Counted from the stretch's first letter, positions 29,001 to 33,369 are shown. The stretch is DNA of 64,000 nt from Pomphorhynchus laevis (GCA_012934845.2 WNNJ02003776.1:434001-498000), one strand, 5' to 3'. Made by a program: numbers and translations. Notes: generated by a model from the sequence alone, not told the origin.

Positions 29001-32000
29001 TTTCGCGTGTAAACGTAAGCCATCATGTTCTTACTTTTACCTATCTTTTAATTAGCTTGTATTTGGAATGTAGTTGCAACTTGATATTTCTGTAAATTTT
29101 AGCATGGAGAACAGATTAGCGGGCAATATTGCGAATGCGATAATTTTTCATGCCCTCGTTATAAGGGTCTTGTTTGTGCAGGTAACGATCTATTGTTTTA
29201 GTGTGGTATAACATTTTTATTGTAGGTAAAACTAATGGCGTATGTCAATGCGACGGAAGCTGCAAATGTCACCCAGGCTGGTCAGGCGAAGATTGCTCGT
29301 GTACAACGTCACTTGCTTCATGCATAGCCAACGCATCACAGGTAAACATTTTTTAGTTTGAAAATAGGAATAAAATCAAAATCAAAAAGGTTGCTGGTTA
29401 TAACCTTTTATAACCTTTTAAATTACAAAGATTCATGTGCTCATTTATACTAGTTCAAATTTTATTTTCTAATTATTGAAATAAAATAATGAAAACATCA
29501 CATTTCCGCGTGATTAATAATTAACACGCTTATTCAATATATACGAGGACGTATTTTGCAGATTTAATTAATTTGATTTACAAGTTAATTAGAGCTATTA
29601 ACAAGTTGATTTAATTTGTGTTTGAATCTTAAAGAACCAATAAACATTTTCATATTAAATTTGTTTTATTTTATATTTCATATTAAAATAAAATGTTTTT
29701 CATATTTTTTTGCAATTACATAACTTTATGTTTAACTATTTTTTATTTCTTTTTGTTATTACATTTTTTATTTTTATTTTTTATTAAGTTATTACATAAC
29801 TTTATCTTTAACTATTTTTATTTATTTATTTTTTTTTATTTCACTCAATTAGTGGTAATAAAAAGAATTACACGAATGTAATTTTAACAGAATAGAAGGA
29901 ATATCTATACTAAGCTCATTATTAGATCAAAATAAAATCGTATTTAAAAATATTTGTATACAGATATTTAATAATTTGCTAATTAATTAATATAACATAT
30001 TATGTTAAAGTAACAAGATATATTTACGAGAATCTAATGACTTATTAGGTGGCGGTCCATCATGACAGATGTAAGCCAATGATCGTCTGAAGTTAATCCT
30101 ATTCAAAATCTATTTTTATCGAGGGAGTGTGAGACTATGCCGCGTGAATTATGTACGCAATCATTTCTAGCCAGACGCGGAAGAACGACGATAACAGTAG
30201 CAAGTACCGTTTCGTCATCACAATGACTCATCAGTGCCAGATCCCTCCCACTGCTGGATACAGAGGAGGACTGGCAGACGGAACACGAGTCATATGTATG
30301 AAGTATCAGAAAGATTTCTGGTAACTTCACATTAAGTGCTAAATCAGCACTACTGCTTCACTAAATAGGATCATTAGCAAAAGCACTGGCAGATGCCAGC
30401 GCAGGGCTCTTTTAATTGGCTGATATCTTTTTTAAATTTAAAGAGGGATTGTTAGACCATTCAGCGTGAATTATGTACGCAATCATTTCTAGCCAGACGC
30501 GGAATAACGACGATAACAGTAGCAAGTACCGTTTCGTCATCACAATGACTCATCAGTGTCAGATCTCTCCCACTGCTGGATACAGAGGAGGACTGGCAGA
30601 CGGAACACGAGTCATATGTATGAAGTATCAGAAAGATTTCTGGTAACTTCACATTAAGTGCTAAATCAGCACTACTGCTTCACTAAATAGGATCATTAGC
30701 AAAAGCACTGGCAAATGCCAGCGCAGATCTCTTTTTATCGGCTAATATCTTTTCTAATTTTAAAGAGGGAGTGTGAGACCATTTTGCGTGAATTATGTAC
30801 GCAATCGTTTCTAGCCAAACTCGCCGCTCCACCAGCACCACTCAGGGTATGCCTCAGATTGCTCATAGCCAGCGTATCCACGCAAGTACAATCCCAACAA
30901 AGGCATTTACCTTCGCGCCACGGAAAAAGAGTGACACCGTCCGGACGGCGACCATCTATCCTTTACAGATTGGGTGGTCCTAGAATATTGGGAGCGTTCG
31001 TCGATTTCAAAGCTCTACTGAGAATTTGATTGAGTTCAGCATGCCGTGGGAAGCGGCCTGCTGATCTTCTTCAGGTAAGACCATGTCGGCCTGTTGCGTC
31101 TACCATTACACCGCAACGTCATCGATGAGGGGCGCAGACAGGAAGACTGAGTCTTAGGGAAATGGCAATTCTCACCGCCTCGTCCCCTAACCGGGTTCCC
31201 AGGGCAGAAATTGGTAGCGCATTGAAGCAATAACCTGACTCATGTGTTGAGACAGCGATCCATCTCGCCTTGGAGGTCTCATCCTGCAAACTGAAGATAT
31301 TCTACTGTGTATCTGCTTGATAAGGGGTAAATCCCAGACAGACTGCTTGGTATCATTTTCAGGTGCTATGATTTTTACTGTTTTAAATAGCCATTCAATT
31401 TTAAGATATAAATGTTTACAAAATGAAAATATAATTCTTTTAGTGTAACGTAATTAAATAAGATAAAGATAATTAATTAAGTTAAATTTAATTCAGTATT
31501 TTAAATATTAAAAATTATTCAAATTTTATATTAATTAAATAAGCTCAACATAGAGTGATTTATATATACAACTTAATCATCTATATTAATTAAGAGAATA
31601 AAGATTCTTACTCTATAAATGCAATTGTGGAGAACCTTTATTAAAAATTGATCTTTACTTTAAATTATTAAGCTAGTCTGCAATGGAATTGGGACATGTG
31701 AATGTGGTAAATGCATGTGTTCTAAAAAATCAGAACTATTAACATCAACATGTGAAGAATGTACTGTAAGCGGGTGTTAGCGCTAATGAAATCACTAATT
31801 GGATTTTCCTAAATTAGAACTGCAGAAGAGGTTGCATTGATACGAAGGAGTGTGCCCGTTGTAGGGCATTTGGAACAGGAATTTTGTCATCAACGCAGTG
31901 TAGAAACTGCCCATATGATATTCAACTCGTAAATAATTTGTATCAAGAAGGTAACATATCAAGTGTTTTTATTGACCGTTTTACTTTCAAATTAAATTTT

Positions 32001-32290
32001 AAGAAAAAGATGCCGAGGATCGTATATGTCAATTTGAAGATATTGATCGTTGCACATTTTATTATTCTTATCATGTTGAAAATCGCAGTAGACGAATTCG
32101 GCTTCGAGTACTTCAAGAAAAAACCTGCCCAACTGCAGTATCTTACTGGTTAATAACTGTATTAGTGGCGAGCAGTGTAATTATTATTGGAGGGATGATG
32201 CTTAGTGTATGGAGGATCATAGTCACCATTCACGACCGAAATGAATTTTCAAAATTCGAAAAGGAGCAAATGGCAACAAAGCTAACAGAG
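1942..32290 (+). CDS. Integrin beta subunit gene, 14 exons, 5' and 3' ends missing
   Basis: Integrin beta chains are single-pass membrane adhesion receptors that pair with an alpha chain, bind matrix or cell ligands outside and talin and kindlin inside. Exons join in frame at 1942-2053, 2102-2188, 10331-10414, 15545-15649, 15695-15880, 17977-18071, 25257-25299, 26598-26741, 27319-27473, 27525-27597, 29103-29181, 29226-29341, 31673-31765 with 31818-31950, and 32004-32290. The translation reads, in order: C-terminal half of the beta-I domain ([26 protein letters not shown]), hybrid domain, I-EGF repeats, beta-tail domain, membrane helix and the tail motif [15 protein letters not shown]. All junctions keep phase and use GT/AG. 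The PSI domain and the first half of beta-I, including the MIDAS DxSxS motif, must lie upstream of the window. No NPxY exon was identified. Introns are either 44-53 bp or 0.6-8 kb, the larger ones mostly filled with transposons. Counting 31673-31765 and 31818-31950 separately, there are 15 coding blocks. Confidence 0.93.
2102..2188 (+). CDS. Integrin beta exon: NIDAPEGG metal-site segment
   Basis: This is 29 codons after a 48-bp intron. It encodes [19 protein letters not shown]; the D, P and E of DAPEGG are residues that help coordinate the SyMBS and MIDAS metal ions in integrin beta-I domains. It is phase 0 on both sides. The following intron is 8.1 kb and holds a reverse transcriptase, a LINE and the PLE-2 inverted pair. 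Confidence 0.93.
2572..2635. repeat. Short hairpin, 26-bp arms
   Basis: The arm starting CATAATAAATTATC pairs with the arm ending GATAATTTATTATG; the inner ACGAGAAAA pairs with TTTTCTCGT; the loop is 12 bases. It lies in the large integrin intron. Confidence 0.8.
3309..5321 (-). CDS. Retrotransposon reverse transcriptase with C-terminal restriction-like endonuclease
   Basis: This 670-codon open frame lies antisense within an integrin intron. Reverse transcriptase motifs run in order: RPIGVG near residue 20, [12 protein letters not shown] with the first catalytic Asp near 83, [12 protein letters not shown] near 135, [10 protein letters not shown] with the catalytic DD near 168, and [12 protein letters not shown] near 198. 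A CxC...H...C zinc-binding segment with RHN follows near 450-480. Then comes a restriction-like nuclease core with [12 protein letters not shown] and [13 protein letters not shown] (Asp residues) and [12 protein letters not shown] (Lys). This arrangement belongs to elements that use an RLE rather than an AP endonuclease. I could not place the exact clade. The absence of internal stops suggests recent activity. The N-terminal region is missing or out of frame, so the copy is probably 5'-truncated. Confidence 0.88.
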   Translation of the reverse strand: MRAFVASRLIALKKTAGIRPIGVGQVERRIISKVVLGKIRGHIQDVMGTVQLCASQRSGIEFAVHSLSDSFHSRVDFGLLAVDATNAFNSVNRRLTLANIKFICPSLETILVNLYIKSSTMFTGSDPIFSKEGFTQGDPLAMAAFAVSTLPLILHIQKCLPSVIQRWYADDANFVGPSDDLYKAWDILKTIGPKFGYYINPLKTQLLIHKEHEFDTSNFSDCKISERAIEVLGTPIGAEADVLDIIKTRVTSWASTLERLVEVSKIDRQTAYSGLIHSVQWKWIYTYRTVPMCTDVTRCLKNLLYSGFIESITQAKIEQAHKELLTLPFKLGGIGLVDPEYIADLEYDYSRRMYETYRDGYTGENLRDVQTQTARNISYMRLNVAKSRKELILKSLPSDYFKILAHASYKGASSWLSSLPLRHEGFRLTNNEFSDALAGRYGWSLRALENKKCICSSEMTINHAFSCKTGALPSIRHNEVNDIFSHLLSGICSGVEVEPVLATVPSDYRFNNNSTSISKEARLDVVCSGLFGSRFERTFLDVAIFNVHAPSNSRTECKADFEYHEKRKISKYGERILSLEQAHFSPLIFSSSGGSSQESNRIMKQIASKLSSKRELPYPQIIKNVREKISFALARAASACLRAPRSTYGKPIHDHFRSTEEMSRKPEDSN
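5455..5615 (+). mobile_element. Partial copy of the 322-bp hammerhead retrozyme
   Basis: This stretch is nearly identical to the reverse complement of 30160-30300. It starts 130 bp beyond the upstream end of the RT frame at 3309-5321 and points the opposite way. It contains the hammerhead at 5520-5561. Confidence 0.8.
5520..5561 (+). ncRNA. Hammerhead ribozyme, near-canonical core
   Basis: Core CTGATGAG at 5525-5532, a stem II hairpin formed by GTCAT and ATGAC around TTGTG, then CGAAAC and GGTA. TGGCA before the core can pair with TGCTA after it as stem I. Stem III is very short, as in PLE-associated and retrozyme hammerheads. The exact cleavage position is uncertain because pairing next to GTA is imperfect. 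Confidence 0.75.
5700..7095 (-). mobile_element. Broken non-LTR retrotransposon (LINE), copy 1
   Basis: Fragments on the - strand read [19 protein letters not shown] (reverse transcriptase domain around the first catalytic Asp, here mutated), with frameshifts throughout. It shares its layout and sequence with 10810-12830. The 3' side (low coordinates) carries the tail CTTGACAAGAAAAAAAC near 5650, also seen in copies 2 and 3. This is a pseudogene. Confidence 0.8.
7100..7300. other. AT-rich spacer, nothing recognised
   Basis: Simple AT-rich sequence between the LINE remnant and PLE-2. Confidence 0.5.
7321..7347 (-). ncRNA. Hammerhead-like relic at PLE-2 3' end (left)
   Basis: On the - strand, CTGTTGA is followed by a GACC/GGTC hairpin around GTTT and then GAAA. 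This is the hammerhead order, but one invariant base of CTGANGA is changed (A to T). Many PLEs carry hammerheads near their ends. Confidence 0.35.
7429..7962 (-). CDS. GIY-YIG endonuclease domain of PLE-2
   Basis: 177 codons. [20 protein letters not shown] near residues 90-110 is the GIY...YIG core of Penelope-type nucleases, preceded by the CC..SGMFK linker. It is separated from the RT part by a frameshift near 7970-8090. It differs from the right copy by very few residues. Confidence 0.9.
   Translation of the reverse strand: MNLSNPDEVRTNTVPSLTTYIGTTFINNSCSRSLQNDLKRSGLTNIRIYHKSCCTLSGMFKKKPKLPSVSGVYRIPCQYCDAGYVGQTRQTFSKCIYQHRYALKRGESSSAIVNHVLSTDHGIDFGKAKIICVENNLQRRLIKESILINSEVNPMAGNKSNWSLRLPISHEIVDGIT
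7994..8626 (-). pseudogene. PLE-2 RT fragment, left copy
   Basis: [20 protein letters not shown] is RT motif B of PLEs (normally DGVAMGSPLSP) and [12 protein letters not shown] is motif C. MG to VD in motif B suggests an inactivated ancestor, since both arms share it. The upstream region carrying motif A is replaced by unrelated sequence. Confidence 0.85.
8704..9237 (+). pseudogene. PLE-2 reverse transcriptase fragment, right copy
   Basis: 177 codons. [18 protein letters not shown] is the PLE motif A region with the first catalytic Asp; [17 protein letters not shown] is motif [11 protein letters not shown] is motif C. A TGA ends the frame inside the domain (FVLVK stop) and the 5' part is absent, so the copy is dead. 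Confidence 0.85.
9499..10032 (+). CDS. GIY-YIG endonuclease domain of PLE-2, right copy
   Basis: 177 codons, the twin of 7429-7962 with a Glu/Asp difference at [14 protein letters not shown] and AGYVGQT define the GIY-YIG core. It lies C-terminal to the RT, the usual order for Penelope, Poseidon and Neptune-type elements. Confidence 0.9.
   Translation: MNLSNPDEVRTNTVPSLTTYIGTTFINNSCSRSLQNDLKRSGLTNIRIYHKSCCTLSGMFKKKPKLPSVSGVYRIPCQYCDAGYVGQTRQTFSKCIYQHRYALKRGDSSSAIVNHVLSTDHGIDFGKAKIICVENNLQRRLIKESILINSEVNPMAGNKSNWSLRLPISHEIVDGIT
10114..10140 (+). ncRNA. Hammerhead-like relic at PLE-2 3' end (right)
   Basis: Same segment as at 7321-7347, in the opposite orientation: CTGTTGA, GACC hairpin, GAAA. 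Confidence 0.35.
10331..10414 (+). CDS. Integrin beta exon: GWRNNS...[12 protein letters not shown]
   Basis: This is 28 codons after a TTTATAG acceptor, phase 0. It continues the preceding exon exactly (ACK then [12 protein letters not shown]) and carries the TDAxxHIAxDGK motif of the beta-I domain, including the aspartate of the ADMIDAS site region. Confidence 0.94.
10810..12830 (-). mobile_element. Broken LINE, copy 2
   Basis: This is the longest LINE copy on this strand. The frame at 10823-11698 contains [19 protein letters not shown] (RT catalytic YADD region, here FAED), the thumb and the C-terminal [18 protein letters not shown] and QLRWLGHIL motifs. Upstream parts at 11760-12830 are in other frames. 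It is collinear with copy 1 (5700-7095). It ends at a TTGACAAAAAAAAAC-type 3' tail near 10785. Confidence 0.82.
10823..11698 (-). pseudogene. LINE reverse transcriptase C-terminal fragment
   Basis: 291 codons without a valid start. It holds the end of the RT palm (AEDVVLL, with one catalytic Asp replaced by Glu), the [13 protein letters not shown] region and the conserved [17 protein letters not shown] tail common in AP-endonuclease LINEs of the RTE/CR1 assemblage. Confidence 0.8.
12930..13765 (-). mobile_element. PLE-1 copy, 5'-truncated
   Basis: The 3' terminus (low coordinate) starts with the family end TCAGCTAACTGAGT, followed by the AT-rich tail, the pseudoknot segment (13170-13260) with a local rearrangement, and the last 149 codons of the RT-C-terminal frame (13309-13758). 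Truncation at 13760 abuts the retrozyme array. Confidence 0.88.
13309..13758 (-). pseudogene. PLE-1 polyprotein C-terminus
   Basis: 149 codons with [20 protein letters not shown] and the terminal GKFLWMDNK, the same C-terminal segment found in all coding PLE-1 copies. The RT catalytic motifs are missing here. Confidence 0.85.
14191..14232 (-). ncRNA. Hammerhead ribozyme, array unit 1
   Basis: On the - strand: stem I ACGGTA, core CTGATAA (one change from CTGATGA), stem II region, CGAAAC, short stem III, cleavage triplet GTC, then TACCGT, which pairs perfectly with ACGGTA. The intact stem I and GTC site make this a convincing ribozyme with one core mutation. Confidence 0.85.
14656..14697 (-). 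ncRNA. Hammerhead ribozyme, array unit 2
   Basis: On the - strand: ACGATA, canonical CTGATGA, stem II CTC/GAG, CGAAAC, GCGTA, then TACCGT. The core is intact here, but stem I has one mismatch and the cleavage triplet is GTA. Combined with unit 1 the ancestral sequence is fully canonical. Confidence 0.85.
14931..15540. other. AT-rich intron sequence, nothing recognised
   Basis: Contains short TATA-type repeats around 15160-15200 only. Confidence 0.5.
15545..15649 (+). CDS. Integrin beta exon: [14 protein letters not shown]
   Basis: This is 35 codons, phase 0, after a TTTTTCAG acceptor. It matches the LAGIxxPNDGxCHL segment of beta-I, with the cysteine pair kept. The preceding intron contains a PLE-1 fragment and the 465-bp retrozyme array. 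Confidence 0.93.
15695..15880 (+). CDS. Integrin beta exon: DYPSLG to LVTENYK
   Basis: This is 62 codons after a 45-bp intron. It holds the [18 protein letters not shown] strand and [11 protein letters not shown] helix typical of the end of the beta-I domain, running into VDLVTENYK before the hybrid domain. Confidence 0.95.
15881..17510. other. AT-rich intron sequence
   Basis: No coding content. Local short inverted stretches occur at 17275-17370 (for example GTTAACTTACA with TGTAAGTTAAC). Otherwise nothing is recognised. Confidence 0.5.
17520..17730 (-). mobile_element. Decayed PLE-1 tail fragment
   Basis: It has the order AT-rich tail, ATGAATTGACTAATAAATAAC, ATCAGAATAAGGATTAG and GATCATCAG, which is the 3' region of PLE-1 without any coding part. 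Confidence 0.65.
17977..18071 (+). CDS. Integrin beta exon: hybrid domain, KITNKIRM
   Basis: This 95-nt exon lies between a TGCTTTAG acceptor and a GTGAGT donor. It starts KITNKIRM, the counterpart of KISSxVE in integrin hybrid domains, and ends in a split codon completed by the next exon. There is no long open frame; it was found by phase matching. Confidence 0.85.
18072..18830. other. AT-rich intron sequence, nothing recognised
   Basis: A near-repeat of about 100 bp (18085-18170 and 18190-18290, both with CAATAAAC... and TTTAAGTT) is the only structure seen. Confidence 0.45.
19083..19139 (-). ncRNA. PLE-1 conserved pseudoknot-capable segment
   Basis: On the coding strand the order is GGCCCC, GCTGCTATG, about 16 nt, GGGGCC, a 12-nt joint, then CATAGCAGT. 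Both pairs interleave (a, b, a', b'), an H-type pseudoknot. The same sequence lies about 100 bp after the stop codon in all better copies. Confidence 0.6.
19207..19497 (-). pseudogene. PLE-1 C-terminal segment
   Basis: 96 codons ending GKFLWMDNK then TAA. It is the continuation of 19885-19424 after a frameshift. Confidence 0.8.
19424..19885 (-). pseudogene. PLE-1 reverse transcriptase, motifs B and C
   Basis: 153 codons. [20 protein letters not shown] is motif B (other copies have PMGG) and [11 protein letters not shown] is motif C with the two catalytic Asp. A one-base insertion near 19433 ends the frame; the C-terminus continues at 19497-19207. Confidence 0.88.
19785..20450 (-). pseudogene. 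PLE-1 reverse transcriptase, N-terminal and motif A part
   Basis: 221 codons. [20 protein letters not shown] is the fingers region (LxKxHK...RPI in other PLEs) and [13 protein letters not shown] is motif A with the catalytic Asp. It goes out of frame after KYKYMDKIE; the following motif continues in the frame 19885-19424. Confidence 0.88.
20570..20923 (-). pseudogene. PLE-1 linker region between nuclease and RT
   Basis: 117 codons starting [18 protein letters not shown]. It contains a CxC pair and a lysine-rich stretch. It is present in the same place at 36616-36888, so it is a real part of the element's protein. Its function is unknown; it may belong to the RT N-terminal region. Confidence 0.7.
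21160..21966 (-). CDS. GIY-YIG nuclease domain of PLE-1 (N-terminal)
   Basis: 268 codons. CNRKNCIVC (about residues 23-31) looks like a metal-binding knuckle. [19 protein letters not shown] (about 65-83) is the GIY-YIG core, followed by [16 protein letters not shown] and [16 protein letters not shown] with the catalytic Glu region, then a basic segment rich in Arg and Lys. It presumably nicks target DNA for priming by the RT. A two-base difference relative to 36360 (GTATAC against GTAC) ends the frame early. Confidence 0.92.
   Translation of the reverse strand: MILGTILEKYVSTSDFNFRSVKCNRKNCIVCDVLNNNNCIVSNTTNKCFSLNINNNCNCNTAGVVYLIQCTCGLQYIGKTYQMLKTRFRQHIYNIQHNSQTIFHKHMRLIGHDIKNCKLFILEHIIEENISILNQKLLEKEDFWIKTLNSMYPLGLNDVVQGIGRSSIIHNKQLYYNNPVKRKPRSHGDKRNRKNRVKNIKKDMYINEQLEILKQLLSDNKLKDLYVNIRSFSKDIICSINQKLINDYDRLSCIIDSYCNTKYYNRIQ
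22140..22330 (-). mobile_element. Decayed PLE-1 tail upstream of the nearly full copy
   Basis: Same orientation as 18834-21990 and placed just before its 5' end. It has the AT tail, GAATTAACTAATAAATAAC and GGTTTCGACC parts. The head-to-tail order resembles the partial tandem (pLTR) structure known for PLEs. Confidence 0.6.
22340..23100. repeat. Dispersed non-coding repeat with internal duplication
   Basis: The block TCTTAACCTGACATAATGAT plus ATTTATTCAATCAAATATGT occurs at 22372 and again at 22791. Positions 22920-23090 recur nearly identically at 44270-44450. No coding frame was seen. The origin is unknown. Confidence 0.65.
23100..23765. other. AT-rich intron sequence, nothing recognised
   Basis: No motifs or repeats stood out. 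Confidence 0.45.
24269..24514 (+). pseudogene. LINE RT fragment (motif A to B)
   Basis: [20 protein letters not shown] through [20 protein letters not shown], the RT region between motifs A and B of copy 3. Short and out of frame with its neighbours. Confidence 0.75.
24828..25148 (+). pseudogene. LINE C-terminal fragment
   Basis: 106 codons. [20 protein letters not shown] and [13 protein letters not shown] are the conserved C-terminal motifs of this LINE. Confidence 0.8.
25257..25299 (+). CDS. Integrin beta micro-exon: [10 protein letters not shown]
   Basis: This 43-nt exon lies between a TCTTTTAG acceptor and a GTAAGC donor. It encodes [14 protein letters not shown], matching the NxCxxxxxGxxV segment of the hybrid domain. 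The first base completes the codon left open at 18071. The 7.2-kb intron before it holds a nearly full PLE-1 and a LINE. Confidence 0.85.
25300..26590. other. AT-rich intron with a perfect 30-bp palindrome
   Basis: Mostly featureless. The palindrome is described separately. Confidence 0.5.
26137..26166. repeat. Perfect 30-bp palindrome
   Basis: Reads CATTACAAATTAGAT followed by its exact reverse complement, with no spacer. Confidence 0.9.
26598..26741 (+). CDS. Integrin beta exon: end of hybrid domain, CNCTC
   Basis: This is 48 codons from a TATTTAG acceptor to a GTAAGT donor. It encodes the hybrid-domain strand ending [18 protein letters not shown], which matches the conserved CxCxC entry into the cysteine-rich stalk. 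Confidence 0.9.
27319..27473 (+). CDS. Integrin beta exon: I-EGF 1
   Basis: This 155-nt exon has [20 protein letters not shown] with closing CEC, the hallmark spacing of an integrin EGF repeat. It ends in a split codon resolved after a 51-bp intron. Confidence 0.93.
27525..27597 (+). CDS. Integrin beta exon: I-EGF 2, first half
   Basis: This 73-nt exon encodes [18 protein letters not shown], the C(x)GRGxCxCGxCxC core of I-EGF 2. The acceptor is TTTGTAG and the donor GTTTGT. Confidence 0.92.
28033..28430 (+). pseudogene. Decayed coding-like segment of unknown origin
   Basis: Less AT-rich than its surroundings. It begins with a 55-codon frame ([18 protein letters not shown]...) and continues in other frames as [17 protein letters not shown]. 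The pattern fits an old transposon or retrocopy; no family was recognised. It lies in the integrin intron 27598-29102. Confidence 0.3.
28431..29100. other. AT-rich intron sequence, nothing recognised
   Basis: No coding or repeat signal. Confidence 0.45.
29103..29181 (+). CDS. Integrin beta exon: I-EGF 2, second half
   Basis: This 79-nt exon after TTTTAG encodes [20 protein letters not shown], the YCECDxFSC...xxLxC signature of the integrin stalk. Confidence 0.95.
29226..29341 (+). CDS. Integrin beta exon: I-EGF 3
   Basis: This 116-nt exon after a 44-bp intron encodes [20 protein letters not shown] followed by [10 protein letters not shown]. This is the clearest integrin I-EGF repeat in the window. 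Confidence 0.96.
29342..30100. other. AT-rich intron sequence
   Basis: Holds a T-rich stretch at 29690-29860 whose open frame is low-complexity Phe/Leu/Ile and not credible as a gene. Confidence 0.5.
30198..30239 (-). ncRNA. Hammerhead ribozyme, 322-bp unit 1
   Basis: On the - strand: TGGCA, CTGATGAG, hairpin GTCAT-TGTG-ATGAC, CGAAAC, GGTA, C, then TTGCTA. All invariant core bases are present. Stem I (TGGCA with TGCTA) has a G.T pair and lies a few bases from the expected position. Confidence 0.78.
30520..30561 (-). ncRNA. Hammerhead ribozyme, 322-bp unit 2
   Basis: Same core as unit 1, 322 bp further on; TGACA replaces TGGCA in stem I, weakening it by one pair. Confidence 0.78.
30831..31330. 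other. GC-richer island of unknown origin
   Basis: Directly follows the truncated third retrozyme unit. The composition is clearly less AT-rich than the surroundings. Short frames exist on both strands (for example 30715-31029) but none has a recognisable motif. It is probably a fragment of another mobile element. Confidence 0.4.
31673..31765 (+). CDS. Integrin beta exon: I-EGF 4
   Basis: This is 31 codons with [14 protein letters not shown] and a closing CEEC. The acceptor is TTATTAAG and the donor GTAAGC. The 2.3-kb intron before it contains the 322-bp retrozyme array. Confidence 0.94.
31818..31950 (+). CDS. Integrin beta exon: beta-tail domain, first half
   Basis: This 133-nt exon after a 52-bp intron encodes [15 protein letters not shown], the cysteine-rich start of the beta-tail domain. 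It ends one base into a codon. Confidence 0.93.
32004..32290 (+). CDS. Integrin beta exon: beta-tail, membrane helix, cytoplasmic tail
   Basis: This 287-nt exon after a 53-bp intron encodes [15 protein letters not shown] of the beta-tail domain, the final stalk cysteine in QEKTCP, a hydrophobic helix of about 23 residues, then [20 protein letters not shown]. HDRxEFxKFEKE is the talin-binding membrane-proximal motif. It ends exactly where vertebrate beta1 genes place the junction before GENPIY. Confidence 0.97.
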
Positions 32291-32397
32291 GTATGTGTCA
32301 AAATTAGATTAATGTCAAATCTGTCGAAATAAAATTGACAAATGTAGTTTGTATGATTACGGTAAACAACAAATTAAGTTGAAACATTCAATTCGTT

Positions 32398-32435
32398 ATG
32401 ATCGCGTTTAGTCTTTATAAAGACTCATCAGTAGG
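32398..32435 (-). ncRNA. Degenerate hammerhead relic
   Basis: On the - strand: CTGATGAG, a good stem II hairpin GTCTTTATAAAGAC, then TAAACGCGATC. The expected GAAAC reads TAAAC, so an invariant G is lost. It lies 110 bp after the integrin cytoplasmic exon. Confidence 0.5.
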
Positions 32436-32760
32436 GAATACTAGACACTGTAAGGATAAACCTAAACGGTCATCTAACAACACTAATAATGAAAAGCACT
32501 TGATACTGCTATACTGTATATCAGATATACGTAATAAGCATATTATGTTGGCCTGATGAATCATTACAACTAATGTCTCATAACTACGATGAAATTACAA
32601 AATTACCATGTAAAATGACCATTCAATCTAAGACGGATTGCATAGTTTTAGATAGTTGACTTTGGCATTGCAAACAGGAAGATCTTTTAACTCTCTTTGG
32701 CATTTTGTATATGATTTTCTCATTTCTAATTTTACCAAGTGATCAAGCAAAATACCTCAG

Positions 32761-32835
32761 TGGGATCGATTTCGTAGCCTCGGTTGGATAAAAAATATGG
32801 TAACTATTGCTGTTACTGTTACATATATTTGTTAA
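32761..32835 (+). CDS. Weak candidate for the last integrin exon
   Basis: This is a phase-0 open frame after a TACCTCAG acceptor, starting WDRFRSLGW and ending in TAA after 24 codons. The length and phase would fit a terminal tail exon, but it lacks NPxY and the rest does not resemble integrin tails. It is listed only because nothing better was seen before the next gene. Confidence 0.12.
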   Translation, partial: WDRFRSLGWIKNMVTIAVTVTYIC

Positions 32836-32890
32836 AAAGATTTTAATAGCAAACACGGGCACTTTATAATATACTTCCAATGATACGTTC

Positions 32891-33055
32891 TATTATATTG
32901 TATAGGGCGCTTAAACATCGAAAGAAAGAATAAGAAATTATTTTTTATAAATTTTAGACTATTGCAATTGTCATTTTAAATAGCTAAAAATTTATTAAAA
33001 ATAATTTCTTATTTTATTTACACTCTCGATGTTTAACAGCCTATACAATATAATA
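32891..33055. mobile_element. 165-bp foldback MITE
   Basis: Terminal inverted repeats start TATTATATTGTATAGG and end in the complement; the interior (GAATAAGAAATTATTTTT against AAAAATAATTTCTTATTT) also pairs, so the whole unit can fold as a hairpin. No coding content. Confidence 0.8.
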
Positions 33056-33369
33056 TACTATAATATATTATATATTATTATATTTTTATAATATAGTCTA
33101 ATATTATTTTAAATATAAGAATAAATTAGACATCACATATGCTAGCAACTGACTTTACAAGTAATTTTTAATTTAAAAGAACCTATATCCTTAAAGGACC
33201 TATATCCTTAAACGTTTAAATTTATTAATTTTAATCTTTTAACAAATTACAATTTCACAGTGTCTCACAAGCATTATTTAACAATAATATAGTTAAAAAA
33301 GATTTATTTTAACGTGGCAAATGCATGCCAGCGCACGCTTACATGACCACAACAAAACAAGACTGTGAA

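Larger units (their letters stand above)
30121..30830 (-). mobile_element. Retrozyme-like tandem array, 322-bp units with hammerheads
   Basis: Units start at 30121, 30443 and 30765 (each with GAGGGA at the left edge). The first two are complete and almost identical; the third stops after about 60 bp. Each full unit carries a hammerhead on the - strand. No protein is encoded. The family is unrelated in sequence to the 465-bp array. Confidence 0.85.

Noticed and set aside
29693-29881. 62-codon hydrophobic open frame
   Set aside because: Product of a T-rich low-complexity tract (Phe, Leu, Ile runs); no start context, homology or neighbours.
30103-30652. Two similar frames (75 and 63 codons) that could be a duplicated gene
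   Set aside because: They are translations of the non-coding 322-bp ribozyme repeat; the repetition is at DNA level and includes the hammerhead.
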